Assembly (NCBI GenBank): GCA_024400295.1
Contig: JAKSNA010000002.1
Span: forward strand, 95,707-135,839
Direction of reading: 5' to 3'
Length of the DNA: 40,133 bases
Source of the DNA: Bacteroidales bacterium
GTDB lineage: Bacteria > Bacteroidota > Bacteroidia > Bacteroidales > F082
The notes under the pieces are model-generated. The model saw only the letters and a list, made by a program, of their open reading frames with translations. It was not told where the DNA came from and did not search any database. Positions within the stretch are counted from its first letter, which is position 1; the number at the start of each line of letters is the position of its first letter. Positions 1 to 8,879 of this stretch are shown here, in pieces. Position numbers and translations under genes: made by a program.

Positions 1-524
1 ACACCTTCTTTGCTTGCAATGGCGCTGGCGAGATGAATGGCCTTGGGATGGATCTCTCCGTTTTCCAGGAGCCTGTTGAGACAAAGAATCAGCGATGAGC
101 CGGTGGCGATCATGGGGTCTATGAGAATCAACACCTTATTATCTATATCTGCCGATGCGCAATACTCGACCATTATGTCGAAGTCATCGCCTTTTTGGTA
201 TTTCCTGTACGCGGCGATGAATGCGTTGTCGGCCCTGTCAAAGACATCTAAAAAACCTTGGTGCATCGGGATGCCTGCCCTGAAAATCGTTGCCAGAACA
301 ACGTCGTCACATGGCATCATCATTTCTTTGATGCCAAGCGGTGTCGTTATGTTAATCGGCTTGTAATCAAGGGTTTTGCTGATTTCGTACGCAATCATCT
401 CACCGATTCGCTCAAGATTTCTGCGGAAACGCATCCTGTCGTTCTGTACGTCAACATTTCTGATTTCTGAAATGAAATTGTTTAAGATGCTGTTTGTTGT
501 GCCTAATTCATTTATTTTTAACAT
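1..524 (-). CDS. upp: Uracil phosphoribosyltransferase, C-terminus cut by window edge
   Basis: The enzyme makes UMP from uracil and PRPP in pyrimidine salvage in the cytoplasm. The translated frame opens with MLKINELGTTNSILNNFI and runs off the left edge after about 174 residues. It contains the conserved FRAGIPM segment and the PRPP-binding loop LILIDPMIATGSSLI, which identify the family; the usual length is about 210 residues, so roughly 35 are missing. The ATG at 524 is chosen because it lies only 4 bases past the stop of the upstream acyltransferase gene, so the two are probably co-transcribed. No promoter was seen directly upstream. The link between a salvage enzyme and the upstream carbohydrate and acyltransferase genes has no obvious metabolic logic, so this may simply be read-through transcription. 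Confidence 0.88.
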   Translation of the reverse strand, partial: MLKINELGTTNSILNNFISEIRNVDVQNDRMRFRRNLERIGEMIAYEISKTLDYKPINITTPLGIKEMMMPCDDVVLATIFRAGIPMHQGFLDVFDRADNAFIAAYRKYQKGDDFDIMVEYCASADIDNKVLILIDPMIATGSSLILCLNRLLENGEIHPKAIHLASAIASKEG

Positions 525-528
525 ATTA

Positions 529-1458
529 TTATTTGTTTTTGAAAATTTTCAAAGCTAATCTCAAAATGCCACGCGTCTTGTTGAAACGGAGACTCGGATA
601 ACTGACCTCATGCCCCCCAAACCCCTTGTAGAACCGAGCAAGTCCGTCGTTGTCTGAACCCTCGAAATCGAAGGTGATGCCAGTACCACTGTATTCTTTT
701 ATCGTTTCGTCAATGAGGAATGACAGTGCATGAAACTCTTTGTTCAACTCATCGGCACCAGAGAAAAGAAACACTATTCTGTTGTGACTTGTCATGAAAA
801 TTGCACCGGCAACAAGTTGATTGTCAGTATTTTTAGCTCCTTTGATGAAGCAATGACCTCGTCTTAACGCTTCTGCCACAAGACGTAGGAATCTCTCATA
901 TTCGTCATCGCCCCAATGTTTCACCTCCTTGCCTCTGTTATTTCGGAAGAGTCTGACGATTTCAGCGGAAGCGACATCATCTGTTATTGTTATGCCCGCT
1001 GACCTTGCTTTTGCAATGTCGCGTTTTGTGTTACTGCTGTAGTTTCTGCTTAAAACAGCGTAATCGTATGATAAGTCTAATTCGATATTTCTATGATTAT
1101 CAATATTTTCGAAATCTGATGAAAACAGATTTCCGGAATTTAGCTTTATCTCTGCAAACTTGAATTTTTCGGGTATTGCATTGATGAAACGACAGATTTT
1201 CTCAGCCGAGATGGTCTCTTTTGAGAATACTCCGAGTTGTTGGACAAAGAATGGCTGAAACAGATAGCTGACGCCAAACTTTTTGTTTCCTGTCAAAGGC
1301 ATGACACTCACATAATCATCTTCGACCAAGGCCTCCCAACAAGGATGCACGATGTCGAGATACCAAGACAGGGCATAGACATTGCCGTTGGACGACTGCT
1401 CTATGCACTCGTCCCAATGCTGCTTATTTATTTGATTATGTGTTAGATATGTTATCAT
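529..1458 (-). CDS. GNAT/FemAB-like acyltransferase (GNAT_6 type)
   Basis: A 309-residue soluble protein with no signal peptide. The N-terminal part carries a YALSWYLDIV segment and the middle a NTKRDIAKA helix. The C-terminal half has GAIFMTSHNRIVFLFSGAD and FDFEGSDNDGLARFYKGFGG. This is the layout of the double-GNAT FemAB/BioF2-like acetyltransferases (PF13480 type), which transfer acyl or aminoacyl groups to cell-envelope or small-molecule amines. The actual substrate cannot be read from the sequence. Its ATG overlaps the stop of the deacetylase-like gene in an ATGA arrangement, so the two are translationally coupled and probably work on the same envelope or glycan product. It is followed 4 bases later by upp. 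Confidence 0.75.
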   Translation of the reverse strand: MITYLTHNQINKQHWDECIEQSSNGNVYALSWYLDIVHPCWEALVEDDYVSVMPLTGNKKFGVSYLFQPFFVQQLGVFSKETISAEKICRFINAIPEKFKFAEIKLNSGNLFSSDFENIDNHRNIELDLSYDYAVLSRNYSSNTKRDIAKARSAGITITDDVASAEIVRLFRNNRGKEVKHWGDDEYERFLRLVAEALRRGHCFIKGAKNTDNQLVAGAIFMTSHNRIVFLFSGADELNKEFHALSFLIDETIKEYSGTGITFDFEGSDNDGLARFYKGFGGHEVSYPSLRFNKTRGILRLALKIFKNK

Positions 1459-2780
1459 TCTTTGTCAAGTGCGAAGTTAAGTATTTCACGGTACAAAGCG
1501 ACCCAGCCGGTCCAGCGTTTCTCGTCGCTGAGCGTCTCGTTGTGCCAGAGCAGTATGAAAGTGCCGTTTACTCTTTTTACCTCTGTGATTAGGTTCTTCA
1601 CTTTCTTGAGCGACTCTTCCTCGTTGAGGTTGAGGTAGTCGCGCAGCGTGCCGTCCATAACGGCAAAAGGATGTATATTCAGCTTCGTGATGGCATCTTG
1701 CGTCAGGTCGAAGAACTTGAAAGTGCTGGCTATGCCTGCCCTGAATCCGGCCTGTGAAGCGTAACCCATTGTGTAATCGTCAGTTATGTCAAGTTCAATG
1801 AGCTTCTGATAACTCGAAGGAAGGTTGAGTCTCAGGAAATGCTGACGGCTTTTCGTGATCCAGCTGTTCAGTACTTTCGAAAGGTCTGTAATCTCATCTC
1901 TCATTTTGTTCGTGTTGAGATATGAGGCGAATGAAGGGTGAATGCCAACATCGGCATAGTCGCCGAGCCTTTTTATAAGATTCTGAAAATCAACGTTTCT
2001 GAGGGAAATGTTCTTGTCGTTCAAGTCGTAACCGCCGCAGAGGATGAAATAGACAGGATGCAAATCAAGTTCTTTCTGCAACTGAATCTGGAAGTCGAAG
2101 GTGTCAAATGGGTCTTTCCTTTTTCCCGTGAGTACCTGCCATCTGGTCTTAATCTCTTCAAAATCAAGGTTGAGGAGATCTCTGAAAAAGGCGGCGGAAA
2201 TTCTGAACAGGCCTTTGTTCTTGTACGCCCACGCCGCATCGACGTCGTATGTCGGGATGAACGTGAATGTTTTCTTTTTGAAAACCAATTTGGGGAATGC
2301 TTCCTTGAGCCTTTCACCAATCTCTTTCGCCCAGATGTTTACCAATGGTCGCTCTAACATATTCATTTTGAATAGTATGGAGTCTTTGGCTTGGTATCTG
2401 TTGTATTTGTCGCAGACATGTGGAAGGTATTCTTCGTATCTTGAGACCAAGAAAAACGACGCCGCGAACGGGTCAAACGGGAACATCGACTTGTCGTTGT
2501 AAACCGGGAAAATTGCTTTCATGTCTTTGAAGTCGATGATTCTCAGGTCACTATCTTGGATGTCGTGAATGTTGCGTTCAAAAAGAAGTCTTGATGCTTT
2601 TTGAAATAACTCGTCGTTTATCTTGTTGTTGCCATAGCTAAACTTCGGTCCGTCGTACGCGGCGAATGCCTCGCTGTCGGTCGTGATTTTATATTCAACA
2701 CAAATTAAGTCCTTGAAAATCAATTCAAAGATATAAAACAATCTGTTGGATATTTTAGGTACAAGTATTAACAGTTCCAT
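1455..2780 (-). CDS. Polysaccharide-deacetylase-like protein (NodB-like fold)
   Basis: A 441-residue protein. The N-terminal 150 residues resemble the conserved accessory region of a Bacteroidota-specific family, with FPFDPFAASFFLVSRYEEYLP. From about residue 175 the fold is NodB-like: FIPTYDVDAAW holds the Asp pair that normally binds metal, DVGIHPS the His strand, and LLWHNETL the C-terminal His strand. Such enzymes remove acetyl groups from sugars, but many members of this family have no tested activity. There is no signal peptide, so it is probably cytoplasmic. The start ATG at 2780 lies almost on top of a promoter element at 2785-2792, so either the mRNA is leaderless or the gene is read only from the GH3 transcript. 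It is translationally coupled to the downstream acyltransferase. Confidence 0.72.
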   Translation of the reverse strand: MELLILVPKISNRLFYIFELIFKDLICVEYKITTDSEAFAAYDGPKFSYGNNKINDELFQKASRLLFERNIHDIQDSDLRIIDFKDMKAIFPVYNDKSMFPFDPFAASFFLVSRYEEYLPHVCDKYNRYQAKDSILFKMNMLERPLVNIWAKEIGERLKEAFPKLVFKKKTFTFIPTYDVDAAWAYKNKGLFRISAAFFRDLLNLDFEEIKTRWQVLTGKRKDPFDTFDFQIQLQKELDLHPVYFILCGGYDLNDKNISLRNVDFQNLIKRLGDYADVGIHPSFASYLNTNKMRDEITDLSKVLNSWITKSRQHFLRLNLPSSYQKLIELDITDDYTMGYASQAGFRAGIASTFKFFDLTQDAITKLNIHPFAVMDGTLRDYLNLNEEESLKKVKNLITEVKRVNGTFILLWHNETLSDEKRWTGWVALYREILNFALDKE

Positions 2781-2784
2781 GGTG

Positions 2785-2792
2785 CAAAGATA
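2785..2792 (-). promoter_or_regulatory. Possible -7 promoter element for the deacetylase-like gene
   Basis: The minus strand reads TATCTTTG, which fits the Bacteroidota -7 consensus TAnnTTTG. The predicted transcription start falls within one or two bases of the ATG at 2780, which would give a leaderless mRNA. No clear -33 TTTG was found at the usual spacing; the nearest is 23 bases away, inside the end of the GH3 gene. Confidence 0.4.
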
Positions 2793-2814
2793 ATTAAAAA
2801 TAACAACATCTTAG

Positions 2815-5094
2815 TCAAAGACGAATTTTTTGTTCCACTCTGATGTCATCGGATGAGGCTCCAACCATGATGGTGAAATCGCCAGGTTCCATCTCCCACT
2901 CAAGGTCGTTGTTTAATGTTGAGAAATCACGGGGCTTCAGCGAGAATGTAACTGTCTTTGTCTCACCGCGTTGTATGAAAACGCGCTTGAAGTTTTTCAG
3001 CAGTTTCTCAGGTGGTGCGCTCGACGCGAACTCATCGCGTATGTACAATTGGACAACCTCGTCGCCCTCACGGTCTCCTGTGTTTCTCACATCAACGCTC
3101 ACTAATACATTGTAGTCGGGGTTGATGTTGATATTCATGTTGTTGTAGTCAAAATTTGTGTAACTCAACCCGTAGCCGAACGGGAACAACGGTGAGCTTT
3201 GACAGTCGATATAATCTCGTTGTTTTGGTTGCGAGTAAAACACCGGGACTTGTCCCACCGAACGCGGCTGCGACATGGGGAGCCGTCCCGCCGGATTATA
3301 GTCGCCGAAGATAACGTCAGCTATGGCGTTTCCGCCTTCCTGCCCCGGATAAAACGCTGTCATCACGGCATTGCCATTCGCGACAGCAGTGTTTTTCAGC
3401 AACGGACGCCCTTCGATGAACACAATGACAAGCGGCTTGCCTGTGGCGGCGACGGCTTCGATGAGTCTGTCTTGAAGCCCTGACAATGAGATGGTTGCGC
3501 GGTCGTAGCCTTCGCCGCAGTCCATGTCGGCGACGTGGCCGTCAACGACGACGGTGTCTGTTGACTTGTACGATGTCTTGAAATTGCGGGCTGATGAGCC
3601 GCCAACGACGAGGACGACGGCATCGGCATTTTTTGCCGCTTTCAACGCCGCGTCAAAGTCGGTGTCGGCGGTGTCACGCACCGAGCAGCCTTTGGCGTAA
3701 GTGACTGTTGTTGTTGAAGATACATGGCTGCGGATGCCTTCCAACACTGTGATGATGTCGTCGGGATTCTGCGGCGCCGTGTAGTCGCCGAGCTGGTTGT
3801 ATGTGTTGTCGGCGTTCGGCCCGATGACCGCGATGTTTTTAACGTCTTTGGAAAGTGGCAGAATGCCGTCGTTTTTCAAAAGCACTATGCCTTCGCGGGC
3901 GACCTGCAAGGGAAGGTTTTTGGCATTCCTACCTGCTTGATTTTCAATCGGAATTGGTAGATATGGATTGTCAAACAATCCGGTTTCAAACTTGAATCTC
4001 AACACTCTGCGTACTGCGTCATCGAGTGTCTTCATTGACACAAGTCCTTGACTGACAGCTTCTTCGAGGTATGCGCCGTAGTTTGACGCGCCGAGGTCGA
4101 TGTCAACGCCGGCGTTGATGGCTTGCGCCGTGGCGTCGAGTTGGTTTTCGGCGGTGCGGTGTGTGCTATGTAATGCCCAGATGCTGCCGAGGTCGGAGAA
4201 GACCACGCCGTTGAACCCCCAACGTTCACGAAGGATGTCCTTTAGTAGCCAAGTATTTGAACTGCAAGGGATTCCGTCGATTGTATTGTACGATGTCATT
4301 ATGCTTTTCGCACCGTTTTTCACTGCTGTCTCAAAATTCAGGTTCAGTTCCGACAGTATCTCGCGTTTTCCGGCCGAAGTCCCCGAACCGTGATGACCTC
4401 CTTCCGAAACGCCAAAAGAGGAGAAATGTTTCAATGTTGACGCGAGGTGATTCTGCATCCCTTTCATTATGGCCGTGCCCAAAGTTCCCGAAAGATACGG
4501 GTCTTCTCCGAGACTCTCTTCCACACGCGACCAGCGTGGGTCACGCGTGATGTCCATCACTGGCCCGTAGGCGAACTTCGCGCCGCGTGATGCTGCCGAG
4601 GCTCCGACCGCGTCACCGACCGCGTAAAGCAAATCCTCGTCCCACGTCGCCGCCTGACACAGCCCCGACGGATATACATCCGCACCGACCGCCATGTGAC
4701 CATGCACGCATTCCTCCGCGAAATAAACAGGAATGCCAAGACGCGAATGCTCCATGACATAACGCTGCATCTCGTTGAAAATCAAAACAGACTGCCGCTC
4801 GTCAAGTCCGGTTCCTGTTGTCTTCTCCGACCACGGATCAGCTCGTAGAACGCCGTAAAAACCGCCACATTGCAAAGTGTCCCACATCTTCAGAAACGAC
4901 TCGTTGAGTGTCACCGTGCTGTCATCGATTTTATCGTAAAAATTGAAACCAATGGGGCAACAAAGCTGCCCAACTTTCTCATTCACAGTCATCTGACCCA
5001 ATAAAACGTCAATCTTTGCGTCAATGTCATCCTCTTTTTGCGATGAACATGCCGACAATATCAATGCGGAAATTATCAATAAAACCTTCTTCAT
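2815..5094 (-). CDS. Glycoside hydrolase family 3 lipoprotein (BglX-like beta-glucosidase)
   Basis: A 759-residue exported enzyme that removes terminal beta-linked sugars, most likely glucose or xylose, from oligosaccharides at the cell envelope. Residues 1-16 form a lipoprotein signal ending LILSAC, with Cys16 the lipid anchor. The GH3 TIM-barrel domain follows: ITRDPRWSRVEESLGEDP near 182-199, the substrate-binding KH pair at 222-223, and SDLG with the nucleophile Asp301. The second alpha/beta domain starts near residue 410 (IAVIGPNADN). A fibronectin-III-like C-terminal domain covers about 640-759. In most family members the residue after the nucleophile is Trp; here it is Leu, so specificity may differ. 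Length is normal for BglX types. It heads the minus-strand gene run and has its own -7 element upstream. Confidence 0.92.
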   Translation of the reverse strand: MKKVLLIISALILSACSSQKEDDIDAKIDVLLGQMTVNEKVGQLCCPIGFNFYDKIDDSTVTLNESFLKMWDTLQCGGFYGVLRADPWSEKTTGTGLDERQSVLIFNEMQRYVMEHSRLGIPVYFAEECVHGHMAVGADVYPSGLCQAATWDEDLLYAVGDAVGASAASRGAKFAYGPVMDITRDPRWSRVEESLGEDPYLSGTLGTAIMKGMQNHLASTLKHFSSFGVSEGGHHGSGTSAGKREILSELNLNFETAVKNGAKSIMTSYNTIDGIPCSSNTWLLKDILRERWGFNGVVFSDLGSIWALHSTHRTAENQLDATAQAINAGVDIDLGASNYGAYLEEAVSQGLVSMKTLDDAVRRVLRFKFETGLFDNPYLPIPIENQAGRNAKNLPLQVAREGIVLLKNDGILPLSKDVKNIAVIGPNADNTYNQLGDYTAPQNPDDIITVLEGIRSHVSSTTTVTYAKGCSVRDTADTDFDAALKAAKNADAVVLVVGGSSARNFKTSYKSTDTVVVDGHVADMDCGEGYDRATISLSGLQDRLIEAVAATGKPLVIVFIEGRPLLKNTAVANGNAVMTAFYPGQEGGNAIADVIFGDYNPAGRLPMSQPRSVGQVPVFYSQPKQRDYIDCQSSPLFPFGYGLSYTNFDYNNMNININPDYNVLVSVDVRNTGDREGDEVVQLYIRDEFASSAPPEKLLKNFKRVFIQRGETKTVTFSLKPRDFSTLNNDLEWEMEPGDFTIMVGASSDDIRVEQKIRL

Positions 5095-5113
5095 TTTCCT
5101 GAATAATTTTGCA

Positions 5114-5121
5114 CAAAAATA
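5114..5121 (-). promoter_or_regulatory. -7 promoter element for the GH3 gene
   Basis: The minus strand reads TATTTTTG followed by TGC, matching TAnnTTTG. It sits 19 bases upstream of the GH3 ATG at 5094, leaving a short leader. No convincing -33 TTTG partner was seen. Confidence 0.55.
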
Positions 5122-5379
5122 TCAATAAATTTCTTTCAGTTATGTTAATTTTTTATTACATGAAAAATATTTATTTGTTTTTGAAAATTGAAAATTTGTC
5201 TTGATAATCAGTGTTCTATATGAATAATGTAAAAATTTATTTGCAAATTTTTGGGTGATATATAAGAATGTGTGTGAAATTCCGATTTTCGAATTATGTT
5301 TTTTTACGCCATTTCAGATGGAAATGAAATATGATACGTGATTTTTCATTAATAGGAGGTCGCAAGTCGTTATTTTTAT

Positions 5380-5387
5380 TACTTTTG
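5380..5387 (+). promoter_or_regulatory. -7 promoter element for the first C25 protease
   Basis: TACTTTTG followed by CC fits TAnnTTTG and ends 19 bases before the ATG at 5407. No convincing -33 element was seen upstream. Confidence 0.55.
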
Positions 5388-5406
5388 CCGATTATTTAAT
5401 ATAAAA

Positions 5407-8400
5407 ATGAAGAAGATATTACAATTATCCATGATATTGTTCGCATCGTTGATGTCGTGCGCACAAGTGGTTGAAAAGACTTATTTAATTGAAAAACAAG
5501 ATGTTAAGTCGATTGATGGCTATTCTCAAATTGAGCTGAATGGCTGTATGCAGTCGGCTCTCGCCGGTCAGCCGTCGTTGCCGTGGCAATCGGTGACACT
5601 GCTGCTTCCGGAAGGTGCAAAAGCCGGGTCAATTGAAATTGAAATGCGTGATTTTCAAGAACTTAAAGGCGAGTTTGAGCTTTATCCGTATCAGCCGTCA
5701 AGGACGTATAACGACGTGGAACGTAAGACATTTTACAAAGATGAGTCGGTTTATTCTTCGAAAGATGTTTATCCTGCTGAAAATCACGGAGTTCTGACAA
5801 CTCAATATGTCAATGGCTATCCTCTCGCCGTCACCGCTTTCACTCCATTGAGATATATTCCTTCTGAGCGTAAAGTGTTGATTGCCAAATCGGTGAAAGT
5901 GAAAATCAGCCTTTGTCAGGATGAACGCTCAAATCAACGGATGCGATCTTCCCGTCCGCAAATCATAAATAAGATAAAGTCGTTGGTTGACAACCCGGAA
6001 ATGCTTGATAATTATGCGTTTGACAATGCAAAGTCGCTTCAGGGCTATGAGCTTTTAGTCATCACACCTCAACAGTATGTCTCTGACTTTGACGATTATG
6101 TGCAGTTTTATCATTATTTGGATTTGAGGGCGAATGTCGTTTCCACGGAAGAGATTTACGAGACGATGCAAGGCGTTGACAATCAGGAGAAGATACGCAA
6201 TTACATCATTCAGGAATATCAGAATAACGACATCTTGATGGTGCTTTTGGGCGGTGATGTCGCACTTGTGCCTCATCGCGGTTTCTACGGCGACGTGCTT
6301 TCCGGCGGGAGCCACAACATCGACTACGGCATCCCCGCCGACCTTTATTTTTCGGGCCTTGACGGGACATGGAACGATAACGGCAACGACCGCTGGGCTG
6401 AGCCCGGCGAAGACGACCTCTACCCTGAGATCGGCGTGGCGAGAATGCCTTTCAACAATGCCGAGCAACTTGCCAACATGATTCATAAAACCATTAGGTA
6501 TCAACAAGTTCCGGTGCTCGGAGAGTTCCGCACCGTCGTTCTTGGCGGCGAGAAACTTTACGACTATCCTTACACCCAGGGCAGCCAGTACCTCGAACTT
6601 CTGATTGGCGAACACAGCGACAACGGCTATACGACGGTGGGTATTGACGAGAATTATAACTTCAAGAGATATTACGCTGAAGACGGCAACTGGAGCGGCT
6701 CGAACCTGCGCAACGCGATAAATTCAGGCACAGGCTACGTCCATCATGCCGGACATGCCAACACTGACATGGTCGCGGGCTGGACAGGCTCGACGTTGAA
6801 CCCCGAGCTGTTCTCTGGCGCGAACGGCGTTGACCACAACTACACCTTTTTCCATTCCCACGGCTGCGACTGCGGCGGCTTCGACAAATCGTGTGTCATG
6901 GAAAAACTCGTCACGATACCTTATTTCGCCGTCTCCGTGATCGGCAACTCGCGTTTCGGCTGGTTCAACGAAGGGCAGACAGAAGGCCCGTCGATACATC
7001 TTCAGAGGGAGATGACCGACGCTTTCTGGGCGGAGAGAATACCGTATGTCGGGATGGCGATGAGCGAGGCGAAATGCCAGACCGCGCCTTGGGTCACGGC
7101 ACCCGGACAGTACGAGGAAGGCGCACTGCGCTGGAACTTCTACGACCTCAACATCCTCGGCGATGTAGCCGTAAGTCCTTGGCACGACGAACCTTTCGAC
7201 GCGGCGGTCAGCTTCAGGCCGGCGATGCTTCAGGGCGAGACGGTGAATGAGGTTTATGTGTCGCATAACGGACAGCCACTCAAAAATTTCCGCTGCAGCG
7301 TCTATCATAATGAGGAAAAACTCGGCGAGGCGGTGACTGACGAGACCGGACACGCAACCGTGACGCTCTCACGCCCGGTTGACTTCATCGGCCAGCTCTC
7401 ACTGTCTGTCACCGGAATGAACTCCTTCCCGCAAAGCCGCACGATCGACTGCATCGACGAAAACACGACTTTCGTGAAACCTTATAAGTTGATTGCCAAT
7501 GACGAAGACGGCGACGGGAAAATCGAATTCGGTGAAAACGTCTCCTTCGACCTCGTCTTGAGAAACTGGGGGGCGGCTCCGGCAAACGACGTTCACGCCG
7601 CCGTCCAATGCTGCGCGCCGGAATATTTCAGGTTCACGAAGATTGAAGACGACATGCAAAGCATTGAGGGGCTGACCGTTGACACCATTTTTGACGCTTT
7701 CGGAATCTGCATGAACCAAGACGTCCCTGACGGCTGGCAGATTAGCCTTAATGTCACGTCAAATGATGCGACTGGATATTGGTACAACTCCTTCGAATTC
7801 AAGGCGTCAGCACCTGATATTCAGATACTTTCGATGTCAACGGAAGAAGCTGACGGCAATGGAAACGGTATTATTGAGCCGGGCGAAAACGGCATCTTGA
7901 CAGTGCTCGTCAAAAACCTCGGCTCCGTCATCGCCGAAAACGTCGCATTGAATGTTGATGTTGACAATGACATGGTCGCAATCGAATCGCCGGTGATGAC
8001 ATATCAGCAAATCCAAGAGAATGAAGATGTTACGGCGGAATTTGTTTTCCATGTTGATGAAAATGTCCCGAACAGCACAATCATTGTTTTCAGCGCGATG
8101 ACACAATGCGGGAAATATGTTTCAACGTCAAGTCATTCAATGACAGTCGGTTATCTAATGGATGACTTTGAAACCGGCGACTTCTCGAAGCTCGAATGGG
8201 AGTTTGGCGGCGACAAGGAATGGTCCGTCACCGATTTGGAAGCATACGAGGGGACTTTCTCGGCTCGTTCAGGAGTGATTGATGACAGGGAAATTTCTTC
8301 GTTGATAATCAACGTGGAAGTGTTCGAGGATGGCGACTTGTCGTTCTTCTTTAAGACTTCAACGGAAAAAAACGATTATCTCGCACTTTATATTGATGAT

Positions 8401-8817
8401 GACTATATTGACCGTTGGTCGGGCGAAACGGATTGGCAATCAGTGAGTTATCAACTTAATGCTGGCTCGCACGCAATTGAATGGCGTTACGACAAGTCGA
8501 TGTCAGGGCAGTCGGGACTCGATGCAGTATTCATCGATAATGTGATGTTCCCGGCCAATTCAACAGTCATAATGAATGTTATCGAAAATACTGACAATCA
8601 AGATGATGTGACAATTTATCCCAACCCGAACAATGGTGTGTTCACGGTTGCGACAAGTGAAGACAACAGTTGTGTGAAGATTTTCAACACCCTCGGACAG
8701 ATGGTCTATGAAAATGAAAACGCCTCGCGGGATTTGAACATCGACATCTCTGACAAAGGGACAGGCATATACCTTATTAATGTTAATGGAAAAACACATA
8801 AACTCATAAAAGAATAA
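5407..8817 (+). CDS. Gingipain-like C25 cysteine protease with T9SS sorting domain (copy 1)
   Basis: A 1136-residue secreted protease. Residues 1-20 are a Sec signal peptide. Residues 21-200 resemble a gingipain propeptide (GQPSLPWQSVTLLLPEG). The catalytic domain spans about 210-590: GGDVALVPHRGF near 282-293, then YVHHAGHAN with the likely catalytic His450, then HSHGCDCGGFD with the likely nucleophile Cys487 (Cys489 is the alternative). CARDB/Ig-like domains follow at about 600-910, and a jelly-roll, adhesin-like module at about 915-1055 (DDFETGDFSKLEW). The T9SS type A sorting domain starts at YPNPNNGVF near residue 1070 and ends KLIKE. The family cleaves proteins outside the cell; cleavage specificity cannot be read here. 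It is paralogous to the next gene along its whole length, which indicates a tandem duplication. Confidence 0.88.
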   Translation: MKKILQLSMILFASLMSCAQVVEKTYLIEKQDVKSIDGYSQIELNGCMQSALAGQPSLPWQSVTLLLPEGAKAGSIEIEMRDFQELKGEFELYPYQPSRTYNDVERKTFYKDESVYSSKDVYPAENHGVLTTQYVNGYPLAVTAFTPLRYIPSERKVLIAKSVKVKISLCQDERSNQRMRSSRPQIINKIKSLVDNPEMLDNYAFDNAKSLQGYELLVITPQQYVSDFDDYVQFYHYLDLRANVVSTEEIYETMQGVDNQEKIRNYIIQEYQNNDILMVLLGGDVALVPHRGFYGDVLSGGSHNIDYGIPADLYFSGLDGTWNDNGNDRWAEPGEDDLYPEIGVARMPFNNAEQLANMIHKTIRYQQVPVLGEFRTVVLGGEKLYDYPYTQGSQYLELLIGEHSDNGYTTVGIDENYNFKRYYAEDGNWSGSNLRNAINSGTGYVHHAGHANTDMVAGWTGSTLNPELFSGANGVDHNYTFFHSHGCDCGGFDKSCVMEKLVTIPYFAVSVIGNSRFGWFNEGQTEGPSIHLQREMTDAFWAERIPYVGMAMSEAKCQTAPWVTAPGQYEEGALRWNFYDLNILGDVAVSPWHDEPFDAAVSFRPAMLQGETVNEVYVSHNGQPLKNFRCSVYHNEEKLGEAVTDETGHATVTLSRPVDFIGQLSLSVTGMNSFPQSRTIDCIDENTTFVKPYKLIANDEDGDGKIEFGENVSFDLVLRNWGAAPANDVHAAVQCCAPEYFRFTKIEDDMQSIEGLTVDTIFDAFGICMNQDVPDGWQISLNVTSNDATGYWYNSFEFKASAPDIQILSMSTEEADGNGNGIIEPGENGILTVLVKNLGSVIAENVALNVDVDNDMVAIESPVMTYQQIQENEDVTAEFVFHVDENVPNSTIIVFSAMTQCGKYVSTSSHSMTVGYLMDDFETGDFSKLEWEFGGDKEWSVTDLEAYEGTFSARSGVIDDREISSLIINVEVFEDGDLSFFFKTSTEKNDYLALYIDDDYIDRWSGETDWQSVSYQLNAGSHAIEWRYDKSMSGQSGLDAVFIDNVMFPANSTVIMNVIENTDNQDDVTIYPNPNNGVFTVATSEDNSCVKIFNTLGQMVYENENASRDLNIDISDKGTGIYLINVNGKTHKLIKE

Positions 8818-8829
8818 TACCTTGCAAAA

Positions 8830-8846
8830 GAACCGCGTAGCGGTTC
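8830..8846. repeat. Short perfect hairpin between the two C25 genes
   Basis: GAACCGC, loop GTA, GCGGTTC: a perfect 7-bp stem just after the stop of copy 1. It is not followed by a T-run, so it is not a canonical intrinsic terminator. It may be an mRNA-processing or stability element in a two-gene transcript, or a dispersed palindromic repeat. Confidence 0.55.
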
Positions 8847-8879
8847 CATATCCGTAAGAAAACCACAAATAATAATAAA

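Larger units (their letters stand above)
5095..5406. other. AT-rich divergent promoter region
   Basis: A gene-free, strongly AT-rich stretch between the leftward GH3 gene and the rightward first C25 protease. It contains one -7 element on each strand near the two ends. No other structure was recognised. Confidence 0.7.

Noticed and set aside
37..366. Plus-strand ORF over the left edge
   Set aside because: It is the antisense of upp, whose protein motifs are clear on the minus strand.
6724..7353. Long minus-strand ORF inside the first C25 gene, and similar ones at 31483-32757 and 26900-27805
   Set aside because: They mirror GC-rich codons of real T9SS genes and have no start context or recognisable family.
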